64,000 nt of DNA, taken from NCBI RefSeq assembly GCF_017303055.1, contig NZ_JAEKJT010000004.1, positions 552,089-616,088 of the forward strand, in the 5' to 3' direction. Made by a program: the position numbers and the translations under genes. The stretch comes from Halomonas litopenaei. GTDB taxonomy: Bacteria > Pseudomonadota > Gammaproteobacteria > Pseudomonadales > Halomonadaceae. Within the stretch, counting starts at the first letter, position 1; every line of letters starts with the position of its first letter. Of this stretch, positions 42,781 through 51,620 are shown in pieces. The notes below the pieces were generated by a model, which worked only from the letters and a program-made list of their open reading frames with translations, ran no database searches and was not told the origin of the DNA.

Positions 42781-43563
42781 TCAACTCATCCAATTGCCGC
42801 CGTCGACATTGAGTGTCTGGGCGACGATGTAGTCACTCTCACGACTGGCGAGGAACACCGCCGCGCCCACGTGATCCTCCGGGCGTCCCATCCTGCCGTA
42901 GGGTACCGACTCCCCCACCAGTCGCTTCTTCTCTCCTTGAGGCCGTCCTTCGTAGCGCGCAAACAGCGCATCTACCTCATCCCACATGGGGGTATCCACC
43001 ACTCCCGGCGCGATGCCATTGACGCGAATCCCGTGACGGATCAGGTCGAGCGCGCAGGACTGGGTCAGACTGATGACGGCTGCCTTGGTCGCGCAATAGG
43101 TGCTCACCAGCGGCTCACCGCGACGGCCCGCCTGGGACGCCATATTGATGATGGCACCTCGGCGTTCGTCCTCCACCATCGCTCGCGCTACCGCCTGCAG
43201 GGTGAAGAAGAGCCCTTTCACGTTGACGGCAAATTGACGGTCAAAGTCAGCCTCGGTGACATCCAACACCGGCGCCATGCCAAATACCGCCGCGTTATTG
43301 ACCAGCACATCAATGCCGCCGAAGCGCTGCCGCACACCCTGCACCATGGCGTCGATCGAAGCCTGGTCACGCACATCCAGCACCACCCCCATTCCCCGCT
43401 CGGGGGCAACGCCTTCCAGCGCCTGGTCGATCGCCCGCTGGTCGATATCGGCAATGACCACTGTGGCGCCTTCCTCAGCGTAGCGCTGTGCGATCGCCAG
43501 ACCGATGCCACGTGCACCGCCGGTGATGACCGCTACCTTGTCCTTGAGCTGGCCGTTCATCAT
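42781..43563 (-). CDS. smoS: Sorbitol/L-iditol 2-dehydrogenase, SDR family
   Basis: 260-residue classical SDR that probably oxidises D-sorbitol (glucitol) to fructose with NAD+. Cofactor motif TGGARGIG near the N-terminus, acidic DID selecting NAD, NNAA, and active site Ser-Tyr-x3-Lys in INMASQAGRR and STYCATKAAV. The C-terminus YIVAQTLNVDGGNWMS fits SmoS-like proteins. The start at 43563 overlaps the HAD gene's stop (ATGA) and has AGGAG eight bases upstream, so translation is coupled. Other polyol substrates are possible. Confidence 0.85.
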   Translation of the reverse strand: MMNGQLKDKVAVITGGARGIGLAIAQRYAEEGATVVIADIDQRAIDQALEGVAPERGMGVVLDVRDQASIDAMVQGVRQRFGGIDVLVNNAAVFGMAPVLDVTEADFDRQFAVNVKGLFFTLQAVARAMVEDERRGAIINMASQAGRRGEPLVSTYCATKAAVISLTQSCALDLIRHGIRVNGIAPGVVDTPMWDEVDALFARYEGRPQGEKKRLVGESVPYGRMGRPEDHVGAAVFLASRESDYIVAQTLNVDGGNWMS

Positions 43564-44237
43564 GCTCGTTGCTCCTGCTGTTGGCGCCAGATGCCCCACA
43601 AGCCAGGCAGCTGGTCCATGTGGGTCATCACCTTCCAGACTCCCAGGTGCTGCAGGCGCTCGGCATGGCCTGGCGCGAGGTGGCTGGCGCCGACGAAACC
43701 AATGACCGTCATCCCCGCCGCGCGTGCGGCGGTTGCCCCCGCCAGGGAGTCCTCGACCACCAGGCAGGCTTCAGGGGCCACGCCCAGGGTCGCCGCGGCG
43801 AGCTGATAAACGGCAGGGTCTGGCTTGGGCCGCGCGACCTGTTCCGCACAGAAGATCGGGGCCTGAGCCAACAGCTGATCCAGCCCGGTGTGGGCCAGCG
43901 AGGCTTCCACCCGCTGGCGCCGACTGTTGGAGACCACGGCCTTGGCCTGTGGGATGGCCGCCAGGGCCTGGGCTACGCCATCCACCGCCTGAAGCTGCTC
44001 GGCCAGCCGCGCTTCGATCTCATCATCCAGCCGCTCGAGCGCCCTTGAGGGCAATTGGTGAGTGCTGAGTGACTCCAGGGACGCCAATATCGCCTCGGTG
44101 GTCTGCCCCAAGGCCGCGTTCAGGGCGGCCTCGATATCCAGGTCCGGCAGCCAGCTGCTCAGCCGCTCGGCCAGGGTCGCCTCGGCGATGACTTCGCTAT
44201 CCACCAGCACTCCATCACAATCGAATATCAGCATCAT
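43560..44237 (-). CDS. HAD-superfamily sugar-phosphate phosphatase-like protein
   Basis: 225 residues of the beta-phosphoglucomutase/phosphatase subgroup. Motif I is LIFDCDGVLVDSE with the nucleophile Asp; the cap follows at about 18-85. Motif II is the Ser in AVVSNS, motif III Lys in RPKPDP, and motif IV VVEDSLAGATAARAAG. It probably dephosphorylates a sugar or polyol phosphate, either as salvage or to prevent toxic accumulation. The start at 44237 lies inside the end of the ABC ATPase gene, and its own stop overlaps the SDR start. Confidence 0.83.
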   Translation of the reverse strand: MMLIFDCDGVLVDSEVIAEATLAERLSSWLPDLDIEAALNAALGQTTEAILASLESLSTHQLPSRALERLDDEIEARLAEQLQAVDGVAQALAAIPQAKAVVSNSRRQRVEASLAHTGLDQLLAQAPIFCAEQVARPKPDPAVYQLAAATLGVAPEACLVVEDSLAGATAARAAGMTVIGFVGASHLAPGHAERLQHLGVWKVMTHMDQLPGLWGIWRQQQEQRA

Positions 44238-44248
44238 GCAGCGGCTCC

Positions 44249-45391
44249 TCACGCGTCAGCGGTACTGGCAGCGCGGTTATCCTGACGGGTCAGCGAGGCC
44301 AGCGGGTGGCGTTCCAGGCCGGCAAGCGCCAGCCCCTGCTCATCGAACAGGTGGGCTCGGGACGGTGCGAAACCGAAGCGAATCCGATCACCCACGCGGT
44401 GGCCGACATCGCCGTCCACCATCAGCGTCAGCAGTTCGCCATCCATCTCCACGTACAGCGACGTCTGCCCCCCCAGGCGTTCGATGACGCTGACCCTGGC
44501 CGCCAGCGGACCCTGGTCATCCAGCATCAGGTGCTCAGGGCGGATGCCCAGCTCGAGTGCCTGCCCCGCGGTGATGGCGTCGCCTTCCACGGGTACCTTG
44601 ACGCTCTCCCCCCCCGGTACTGTGACCGTCACTCCCTGGGCATCCGAGGAGCGAGCCTCGACCTTGAGGAAATTCATCTTGGGCGAACCGATGAAACCCG
44701 CCACAAAGCGATTGCGCGGATGGTGATACAGCTCCATCGGGGATCCCACCTGTTCGACCACGCCGCCTTGCAGGACCACAATCTTGTCGGCCATGGTCAT
44801 GGCCTCGATCTGGTCATGGGTCACGTAGATCATGGTCGCCTTGAGCTCTTCGTGAAGGCGCGCCAGCTCAATGCGCATCTGCACACGCAGCGCCGCATCC
44901 AGATTGGACAGCGGCTCGTCGAACAGAAAGATGCTGGGATTGCGGACGATGGCGCGGCCGATGGCGACCCGCTGGCGCTGGCCGCCGGACAGGGCCTTGG
45001 GCTTGCGCTCCAGCAGCGGCTCAAGCTGCAGAATCTTTGCCGCCTCAAGGACTTTCTGGCGACGCTCCTGCTGAGAAACGCCAGCCAGCTTGAGGCTGAA
45101 GCCCATATTGTCTTCCACCGTCATATGGGGGTAGAGCGCATAACTCTGGAACACCATGGCCAGCCCACGCTCTGCCGGGCCAAGCTCGTTGACCCGCTGG
45201 TCATCGATCACGATGTCGCCGCCGCTGGTGCTCTCGAGTCCCGCGATCATGCGCAACAGCGTCGACTTGCCACAGCCCGAAGGGCCGACAAAAACCACAA
45301 ATTCCTGATCCTTGACCACCAGGTCGACGCCCTTGATGACGTGGGTATCGCCGAAGCTCTTGGTGACCTGATGGAGGTTGAGTGTCGCCAT
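44249..45391 (-). CDS. smoK: Polyol ABC transporter ATP-binding protein
   Basis: 380 residues of the UgpC/MalK type. Walker A GPSGCGKST is at about 36-44, the signature LSGGQRQRVAIGRAI at about 135, and Walker B LFDEPLSNLDA at about 155, with a His switch in YVTHDQIEA. The C-terminal TOBE/regulatory region (about 240-370) is present. Its gene order with two permeases, a binding protein, mtlK and smoS matches the smo/mtl systems for sorbitol and mannitol. Confidence 0.92.
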   Translation of the reverse strand: MATLNLHQVTKSFGDTHVIKGVDLVVKDQEFVVFVGPSGCGKSTLLRMIAGLESTSGGDIVIDDQRVNELGPAERGLAMVFQSYALYPHMTVEDNMGFSLKLAGVSQQERRQKVLEAAKILQLEPLLERKPKALSGGQRQRVAIGRAIVRNPSIFLFDEPLSNLDAALRVQMRIELARLHEELKATMIYVTHDQIEAMTMADKIVVLQGGVVEQVGSPMELYHHPRNRFVAGFIGSPKMNFLKVEARSSDAQGVTVTVPGGESVKVPVEGDAITAGQALELGIRPEHLMLDDQGPLAARVSVIERLGGQTSLYVEMDGELLTLMVDGDVGHRVGDRIRFGFAPSRAHLFDEQGLALAGLERHPLASLTRQDNRAASTADA

Positions 45392-45473
45392 CTTGTTATC
45401 CTCGTTGTTCCGTTCGGGGCGTCACGACGCCACCGCAAAAAACTGATATCGCATCGAGTCGTTGCCACCGCGA

Positions 45474-46364
45474 CTACTTGACCGCACCAAAGGTGAGGCC
45501 GCGCACCATCTGCTTTTGCGTCAACCACCCAAAGATCAGAATCGGCGCGATGGCCATGGTCGAGGCCGCCGACAGCTTGGCCCAGAACAGGCCCTCGGGA
45601 CTGGAGAACGACGCGATGTAGGCGGTCAGCGGCGCCGCCTGGGAGGTGGTGAGATTGAGGCTCCAGAACGCTTCGTTCCAGCTCAGGATGACCGACAGCA
45701 GGCCGGTGGAAGCGATTCCCGGCAGCGTCAGCGGCAGCAGCAGATACCAGACCTCCTGAAGTGTGCCTGCGCCGTCCATACGGCCTGCCTCGAGAATGTC
45801 CTTGGGCAGATCCTTGAAGAAGGTGTAAAGCATCCACACCACGATCGGCAGATTCATCAAGGTGTAGACGATGGTCAGGCCAAGGCGGGTATCCAGCAGG
45901 CCGATATCACGAAACAGCAGGTAGATAGGCACCAGCACACCGACCGACGGCAGCATCTTGGTCGACAGCATCCAGAGCAGCGTGCCCTTGGTTCGCTTGG
46001 TCGGCAGAAACGCCATGGCGTAGGCAGAAGGAATCGCGATCAGCAGTGCCAGCAAGGTCGAACCGAACGACACCACCACGCTGTTCCAGGCAAACTTGAT
46101 GTAGTCGGCACGCTCCTGAACCTCGACGTAGCTGTCCAGGGTCGGCGTGAAGATCAGACTGGGGTCGGCAATTGCCTCGGCCTCGGTCTTGAAGCCGGTA
46201 AGGATCATCCAGAAGATCGGAAAGAAGATCGTCAGGGCCACACCCCAGCCCAGCAGGGTAATACCCAGCTTGCGCCAGCGCTGGGCGCGTTGCGCGGCGG
46301 CGCCCCGCTCGGCAGCGGCCGGGGCCGAGCGAATGGCCGAGGCGGTGGAGGGAGACGTGGTCAT
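45474..46364 (-). CDS. Polyol ABC transporter permease (second)
   Basis: 296 residues, MalG-type, with six transmembrane helices. The EAA loop that contacts the ATPase is EAGRMDGAGTLQEVWYLLLPLTLPG (about 195-220; conserved EA-x3-DGA-x8-P). The N-terminal 30 residues are Ala/Arg-rich and cytoplasmic. I chose the ATG at 46364 with GAGG eight bases upstream. The gene lies 82 bp upstream of the ATPase gene and 47 bp after the first permease gene. Confidence 0.9.
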   Translation of the reverse strand: MTTSPSTASAIRSAPAAAERGAAAQRAQRWRKLGITLLGWGVALTIFFPIFWMILTGFKTEAEAIADPSLIFTPTLDSYVEVQERADYIKFAWNSVVVSFGSTLLALLIAIPSAYAMAFLPTKRTKGTLLWMLSTKMLPSVGVLVPIYLLFRDIGLLDTRLGLTIVYTLMNLPIVVWMLYTFFKDLPKDILEAGRMDGAGTLQEVWYLLLPLTLPGIASTGLLSVILSWNEAFWSLNLTTSQAAPLTAYIASFSSPEGLFWAKLSAASTMAIAPILIFGWLTQKQMVRGLTFGAVK

Positions 46365-46411
46365 GGCAGGCACCTCATGAACGTAGGGTGGTCGGACAGG
46401 CGCAGAAGGCG

Positions 46412-47311
46412 CTACTGTTCGAGATTCTTGGCGACCATTCGCACCAGAAAGATGGCAACGATATTGGCCAGAATGATGGCGATGACCCCACCGGCTGACG
46501 CGGTCCCCACATCGAAGTCGAGCAGCGCCCGAATATAGATGAGATACGCCAGGTTGGTGGTCGCAAGCCCCGGTCCCCCGGACGTGGTCACAAAGATCTC
46601 GGCGAAGATGGTCAGCAGGAAGATCATCTCGATCATCACGACCACGCTGATCGCGCGCTTCAGGTGAGGCAGGGTGATGTAGAAGAAGATGGCCAGGGGC
46701 CCCGCGCCGTCCATGCGCGCCGCCTCGACCTGATCGTCATCCAGTGATTGCATGGCGGTCAGCAGTATCAGCAGGGCGAAGGGCAGCCACTGCCACGACA
46801 CAATGATGATGATGGAGGTCAGCGGCAGGCTGGAAAACCAGTCCAGGGCCGGCAGTCCCAGGCTTTCCGCCAACCAGGCCAGCACGCCGTTGGCGGGGTG
46901 CATCATCATGTTCTTCCACACCAGCGCGCTGACCGTCGGCATGACGAAGAACGGCGAGATGGCCAGCACCCGGGCAATGCCTCGTCCTAAAAACTCCTGC
47001 TGGAACAGCACTGCCAGCAAGGTGCCGCCGACCACGGTGATGACCAGCACCCATCCCACCAGCAGCAGCGTCGTTCCCATCGCCGACCACAGCGCCGGAT
47101 CTGTCAGCAGGTATTCGTAGTTTTCGACGCCGGCAAAGCCGGTCATGCCGGGCATCAGCAGGTTATAGCGCTGAAACGAGAACCAGATGGTCATCGCCAG
47201 CGGCACTATCATCCATAGCAACAGTAGAGTGACAGCCGGGGCCTGCAGCGACAGGGTTCTCAAGCCCCCGACGGTACGTCCGGAAGTTCGATTCTTGTTC
47301 ATAAGGGTCAT
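46412..47311 (-). CDS. Polyol ABC transporter permease (first)
   Basis: 299 residues, MalF-type with six transmembrane helices. The EAA motif is EAARMDGAGPLAIFFYITLPHL (two conserved halves near 205-226). It pairs with the second permease to form the membrane channel. The start was placed at 47311 (MTLMNKN); an ATG at 47302 is also possible, while the upstream in-frame sequence is Arg/Pro-rich and lacks a start signal. It lies 76 bp downstream of the binding-protein gene. Confidence 0.9.
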   Translation of the reverse strand: MTLMNKNRTSGRTVGGLRTLSLQAPAVTLLLLWMIVPLAMTIWFSFQRYNLLMPGMTGFAGVENYEYLLTDPALWSAMGTTLLLVGWVLVITVVGGTLLAVLFQQEFLGRGIARVLAISPFFVMPTVSALVWKNMMMHPANGVLAWLAESLGLPALDWFSSLPLTSIIIIVSWQWLPFALLILLTAMQSLDDDQVEAARMDGAGPLAIFFYITLPHLKRAISVVVMIEMIFLLTIFAEIFVTTSGGPGLATTNLAYLIYIRALLDFDVGTASAGGVIAIILANIVAIFLVRMVAKNLEQ

Positions 47312-47387
47312 GCCTGCTCGAGCCCCGGGACGGCGTCCCGGGTGGAAAGGCCAAGGGCCAGCCGAACGGCCGGCCCGCGTGCATGTA

Positions 47388-48758
47388 TCAGTCGGTGTAA
47401 CCCGCTCGTGCCATGGTGCGCTCCGTTGCACGCTGCGCTGCCGCCAGCGCCTGTTCGACGCTGGTATCGCCGGTCAACGCAGAGGCCACCATCTGGCCGA
47501 CCTGCGTGCCAATGGCCTGGAACTCAGGGATGCCGACAAACTGGACCCCGACATAGGGATTGGGCTCGAGGCTCGAGTCCAGGGGGTCGGCATTGCGGAT
47601 CGCGTCGACCACGAAGCTGGCGAAAGGCGCGGCCTCGACATAGCTGGGATGGTCGTAGGTAGACTGGCGGGTACCAGGAGGCACGCTGGTCCAGCCTTCA
47701 CGCTCGCCAACCAGTGCCACGTACTCCTGGGAGGTCGCCCAGGTCACGAAGGTGCGTGCCGCTTCCTTGGCATCGGAGGAGGTAGGAATCGCCAGCGCCC
47801 AGGACCACAGCCAGTGGGATCCCTTGGGCGTTTCGGCCACTGGCGCCGGGGCGAAGCCGAGCTCAGCGGCCACCTCGGACTCCTCAGGGTTGAACAGCTT
47901 GCCCGCGGCAGACGTGGCATCGACCCACATGGCGCAGTTGCCGCGCGAAAACAGGGCCAGGTTCTCGTTGAATCCATTCGAGCTGGCACCAGCAGGGCCG
48001 TAGTTGTCGAGCAGATCCACGTAGAACGACACGGCCTCCTGCCAGGCCGGGCTATCGATCTGTGCCTGCCAGTCCATATCGAACCAGCGACCGCCAAAGG
48101 TATTGATCATGGTCGAGACGAACGCCATGTTCTCACCCCAGCCAGGCTTGCCACGCAGGCAGATGCCCGCGACATCGTTGTCTGGATCGTGGAGCTGCTC
48201 GGCCCAGTCCCGCACTTGCGTCCAGGTGGGCTGCTCGACCATGTCGATACCTGCCTCGGCAAACAGGTCCTTGCGGAAGTACAGCATCGAACTCTCTGCA
48301 TAGAACGGCACCGCGTACAGCGTGCCGTCATGGCTCAGGCCATCACGCACCGGTCCCAGCAGGTCATCGACCTGGTAGTCGGCGGGCAGGTCGTTCAGTG
48401 GCTCGAGCCAGCCACGCTCGGCCCATATCGGGGCTTCATAACTGCCAATGGTCATGACATCGAACTGACCACCCTGGGTCGCAATATCCGTTGTCATGCG
48501 CTGGCGTAACACGTTCTCTTCCAGCACCACCCAATCGAGGGTGATATCAGGATGTGCCTTTTCAAATTCTTCGGTCAGGCTCTGCATGATCACCATGTCG
48601 TTATTGTTGACGGTGGCAACAGTGATGGTATCGGCCTGGGCGGCACCGACGCTTACGGCGAGGGCGCTGCCCGACAGGCATGCCAGCGCGGACAGATAGC
48701 GGATGGGAGAGTGAAGGGGATAGCGGCTAGCGTAGGGCTGAGAATGACGCTGCTTCAT
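47388..48758 (-). CDS. Polyol ABC transporter substrate-binding protein
   Basis: 456 residues of the family-1 solute-binding type. A basic start and hydrophobic helix (about 18-38) end in a GAAQA cleavage site, so it is periplasmic. The mature part begins TITVATVNNNDMVIMQSL and contains the family's VDLLDNYGPAG and ALAIPTSSDAKEAARTFV segments. By synteny it binds mannitol, sorbitol or arabitol. It is the first structural gene of the operon, next to a 490-bp control region. Confidence 0.9.
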   Translation of the reverse strand: MKQRHSQPYASRYPLHSPIRYLSALACLSGSALAVSVGAAQADTITVATVNNNDMVIMQSLTEEFEKAHPDITLDWVVLEENVLRQRMTTDIATQGGQFDVMTIGSYEAPIWAERGWLEPLNDLPADYQVDDLLGPVRDGLSHDGTLYAVPFYAESSMLYFRKDLFAEAGIDMVEQPTWTQVRDWAEQLHDPDNDVAGICLRGKPGWGENMAFVSTMINTFGGRWFDMDWQAQIDSPAWQEAVSFYVDLLDNYGPAGASSNGFNENLALFSRGNCAMWVDATSAAGKLFNPEESEVAAELGFAPAPVAETPKGSHWLWSWALAIPTSSDAKEAARTFVTWATSQEYVALVGEREGWTSVPPGTRQSTYDHPSYVEAAPFASFVVDAIRNADPLDSSLEPNPYVGVQFVGIPEFQAIGTQVGQMVASALTGDTSVEQALAAAQRATERTMARAGYTD

Positions 48759-49248
48759 GACGTACTCCTGTTATTGGCCCCTGCGGGGCTTGTTGTTGTG
48801 TGACCAGAGCCACCAGGGGTTAGCGGCGGAAGCGCGGCAGCCATTGGCTCAGTACCGCAGGTAACGCGCATCGGGTTCGCTGTTGCGCTGCACGTGCCCG
48901 TTTTGATGAAACACACCCACTTCTGACCAACTCACCTGCTTCCGATCAACCAATAGGCTTGTGATCAACCCTTCAGCGTGTGGTCCATGGAACCCGCGTG
49001 GAATCCTGACGCTGAATTCTGATCAATCAAATCAAGCAATGATCAAATGATCGAACAGGACACCAAAAAACGCAAAGCGCAGACCCTTAGACTTTAGCGG
49101 TAGGCCTGATCGCTTTGCGCTGTTTGCCGGGCAAACCCCGTGGCAGCGTCCACAGAATAATGCGCCCTAATCAAAGGTTTACGGTGCAACGGCGGGAAGC
49201 CCCATCAGGGCGATGACAGCGGGGACATGACTGGGGTGACCGAGAGAG
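48759..49248. promoter_or_regulatory. 490-bp control region upstream of polyol operon
   Basis: The stretch is AT-richer than its surroundings and has no gene. GATCA-containing words cluster at 48943 (CGATCA), 48962 (TGATCA), 49020 (TGATCA), 49040 (TGATCA) and 49048 (TGATCG). Pairs are spaced 19 and 20 bp apart, about two helical turns, as expected for binding of an oligomeric SorC-type regulator encoded just upstream. The polyol promoter should lie between these sites and 48758. Confidence 0.55.
49065..49119 (-). terminator. Probable terminator of the SorC-type regulator gene
   Basis: Read on the minus strand, CGCAAAGCG (complement of 49111-49119) and CGCTTTGCG (complement of 49071-49079) form a nine-bp stem with a 31-base loop, followed by six T (complement of 49065-49070). 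It lies about 130 bp past the regulator's stop. The long loop lowers confidence. Confidence 0.6.
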
Positions 49249-50202
49249 TCAGGAGGCTAACCGATCCACGATATAGCGAGCGGCCTGGTCGTCGGTAATC
49301 AGACTCGACAACCAGCCTCCTCGCAGAGCCGCCAGGATGGCCGCCCCCTTGTCGCGTCCGCCAGCCACCGCCACCAGTGACTGATGCTGCAATGTCTGCA
49401 GGGGCAGGCTGGTGACCCGCCTGCTGGTGGAGCAGTCGATCAGGACACCATTGGCGTCCATCGGCCAGCCAACCAGCTCACCCACCGCATCGAGCGCCAA
49501 CAGCTCCTCGAGCTCGATTTCGCTGATGAAGTGGTCCTGAAACAGCGTGGCCTGGCGGTCAATGCGCCCTACCCCGACAAACGCCACACAGGCTTGGCTT
49601 GCCACCTCACCGATGGCGCGAAACAGTGGCTGAGCGGCCAGAGCACGCTTTTCTTCGACGCTGCTGGCCACCACCGGGGTCGGTAGCAGAAAACGTTCGC
49701 CGCCGGTCTTGTCCGCCGCCACCATCACGCCGTCATAGCGGTTGGAGGAACCATCGCGAGCCACGTTGCCGACCAGCGAGACAAAGCGATGCTGAGGACG
49801 CTCGATGCGGCTCAATGCTTCCACCATGGCGCGAATCGAGCGCCCTGACCCTAGTGACAGCGTCTGCGGCTCGCTTCGCTCGATAATGCGGGACAGACGC
49901 TCGGCGCCGGCTACCGCGAGATAGGGGGCACTGTCCGCCGTACCTGCAGCCACCGGCACGACGTCACAATAGGCGAGCGCAAAGCGCTCGCGGATCGCCT
50001 GGGACAGGGCTGTGCAATGGGCGACCGGATGATCGATGTGGACCTTGACCAGGCCTTCCTGCCGGGCCAACGCCAGCAGACGCTGAACCCCAGGACGAGA
50101 TACCCCAAGCTGCGCCGCAATTTCATCTTGGGTCTGACCACCGACATACGACAACCAGGCGGCCCTGGCAGCCTGATCCAGCTTGACCTCGAACTTGTCC
50201 AC
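49249..50202 (-). CDS. SorC/DeoR-type sugar-binding transcriptional regulator
   Basis: 317 residues from a GTG at 50202. The N-terminal HTH (about 10-55) reads AAWLSYVGGQTQDEIAAQLGVSRPGVQRLLALA-like, with the helix turn around QDEIAAQLGVS. The C-terminal sugar-phosphate-binding domain (about 60-315) contains LSLGSGRSIRAMVEAL, FVGVGRID and VAGGRDKGAAILAALRGG, typical of SorC, EryD and SmoR-like proteins. Located upstream of the polyol operon in the same direction, it should sense a polyol or its phosphate. It differs from the AraC-type MtlR used in Pseudomonas. Confidence 0.88.
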   Translation of the reverse strand: MDKFEVKLDQAARAAWLSYVGGQTQDEIAAQLGVSRPGVQRLLALARQEGLVKVHIDHPVAHCTALSQAIRERFALAYCDVVPVAAGTADSAPYLAVAGAERLSRIIERSEPQTLSLGSGRSIRAMVEALSRIERPQHRFVSLVGNVARDGSSNRYDGVMVAADKTGGERFLLPTPVVASSVEEKRALAAQPLFRAIGEVASQACVAFVGVGRIDRQATLFQDHFISEIELEELLALDAVGELVGWPMDANGVLIDCSTSRRVTSLPLQTLQHQSLVAVAGGRDKGAAILAALRGGWLSSLITDDQAARYIVDRLAS

Positions 50203-50270
50203 ACGCCATCTCTCTCACTGATCCACTAGCGCATCATCGCAAGCCAACCGCACTGGCACAATGGACGCGC

Positions 50271-51620
50271 CTAGCGCTGCGCCGACGAAGCGCCAGCCGG
50301 CAGCTTGACCGTCACGCGCAAGCCCCCCAGCGGCGCGGCTTCAAGCGCGAGCTCACCGCCATACAGTTCTACCAGCTCTTCCACGATGGCCAGTCCCAAC
50401 CCATTGCCAGGCCGCTGCTCGTCCAGGCGCACGCCGCGACGCAGGACCGCGGCGCGCTCGTCCTCGCTCATGCCAGGACCGTCATCATCGAGGCACAAGC
50501 ATAGCGCTCGCGACTCACGCTGAATGCTGAGCGTCACTCGCGATGCTGCCCAGTCGATCGCGTTCTCCAGCAAGTTGCCTACCAGCTCCTGCAGGTCATT
50601 GGGATCGATACGCAGTGCCAGCTCGTCGGCCAGCACGATACTGACCCGAACGCCCCGCCGATCCGCCAGGCGGGTCAGTCCCTCCAGCACGGGCGCCAGC
50701 ACCTGACCAACGTGTACCTCGGCGGCGAGCGCGCTGCTGCCTGCAGCACTGGCCCGCGCCAGGTGATGGCGAACCGCGGCATTGATGCGCTCAAGCTCTT
50801 GTCGCATCTTGTCCCGCTCTGCCGCAGGCAGCTTCTCGACACGCGTCATCATCACGCTGACCGGGGTTTTCAAGGCATGCGCCAGATTGCCGGCGGTTGC
50901 CCTTCCTCGCTCGATCAAGCGCCGATCATGATCGAGCACGTCATTCATGGTGGCCGCAAGTTCGGCAAGTTCCGTTGGCAGTTGGGTGTCCAGGCGCTCA
51001 CGCTGCCCCGCCTTGACCGCGGCCAGGTCCGCGTACAGCGAGCGAAGTGGCGCCAGCCCCCAGCGAATCTGTGCTGCCAGGCCAGCCAGCAGCAGCGTTC
51101 CCAGCGCCAGCAAGGACAACCACAGCAGCCACTCGAAGCGAGCGACCTCGGTATCCAGTTCCTGTCGGCTGACCGCCAGGCTGATCACCACCGGATGGGG
51201 GTGGTGGGACAGCGTGAGGGTGCGCTCCACCAGTCGCAGCGGCTGGCCTCGCGGGCCTTCGATGTTGCGCCAGTGGGTACCCGCACGGCCGTCCGTCGGC
51301 AGGCGCTGATCCCAGAGGGAACGAGAGCCCCGGGACAGCCCCTGGCCATCGCTGATCTGCCAGTACCAGCCGGAAAACACCTGACCAAAGCGCGAGTCGC
51401 CGAGGCTGTCAGTGACGATCAGTTCACCACTGACCGGATCCCGCTCCAGGGCGGCCAGCAGCACTCGGTGCATGGATGACAGCCGTTCGTCGAAGGACGC
51501 TGAGGCCGATTCACGGAAGCTGTAGGAGAGTCCTGCTCCCACCAGCGGCACGATCACCAGCACCAGCACCAACGAGGCGACAATCAGGCGCCGCGCCAGC
51601 GAGCCTGTGGTGGCCTTCAC
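50271..51620 (-). CDS. Sensor histidine kinase (PhoQ-like)
   Basis: 449 residues starting at a GTG whose bases overlap the response-regulator stop (GTGA). Two transmembrane helices (about 10-30 and 160-182) bracket a 130-residue periplasmic sensor; a HAMP-like linker follows. The phospho-acceptor is in GNLAHALKTPVSVM (about 245), and the ATPase boxes are the N-box ELVGNLLENAIDWA, G1 DDDGPGMS and G2 GNGLGLAIVEELVELYGG. The AHALKTP form is typical of PhoQ-type kinases. It forms a two-component system with the preceding gene. Confidence 0.9.
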   Translation of the reverse strand: MKATTGSLARRLIVASLVLVLVIVPLVGAGLSYSFRESASASFDERLSSMHRVLLAALERDPVSGELIVTDSLGDSRFGQVFSGWYWQISDGQGLSRGSRSLWDQRLPTDGRAGTHWRNIEGPRGQPLRLVERTLTLSHHPHPVVISLAVSRQELDTEVARFEWLLWLSLLALGTLLLAGLAAQIRWGLAPLRSLYADLAAVKAGQRERLDTQLPTELAELAATMNDVLDHDRRLIERGRATAGNLAHALKTPVSVMMTRVEKLPAAERDKMRQELERINAAVRHHLARASAAGSSALAAEVHVGQVLAPVLEGLTRLADRRGVRVSIVLADELALRIDPNDLQELVGNLLENAIDWAASRVTLSIQRESRALCLCLDDDGPGMSEDERAAVLRRGVRLDEQRPGNGLGLAIVEELVELYGGELALEAAPLGGLRVTVKLPAGASSAQR

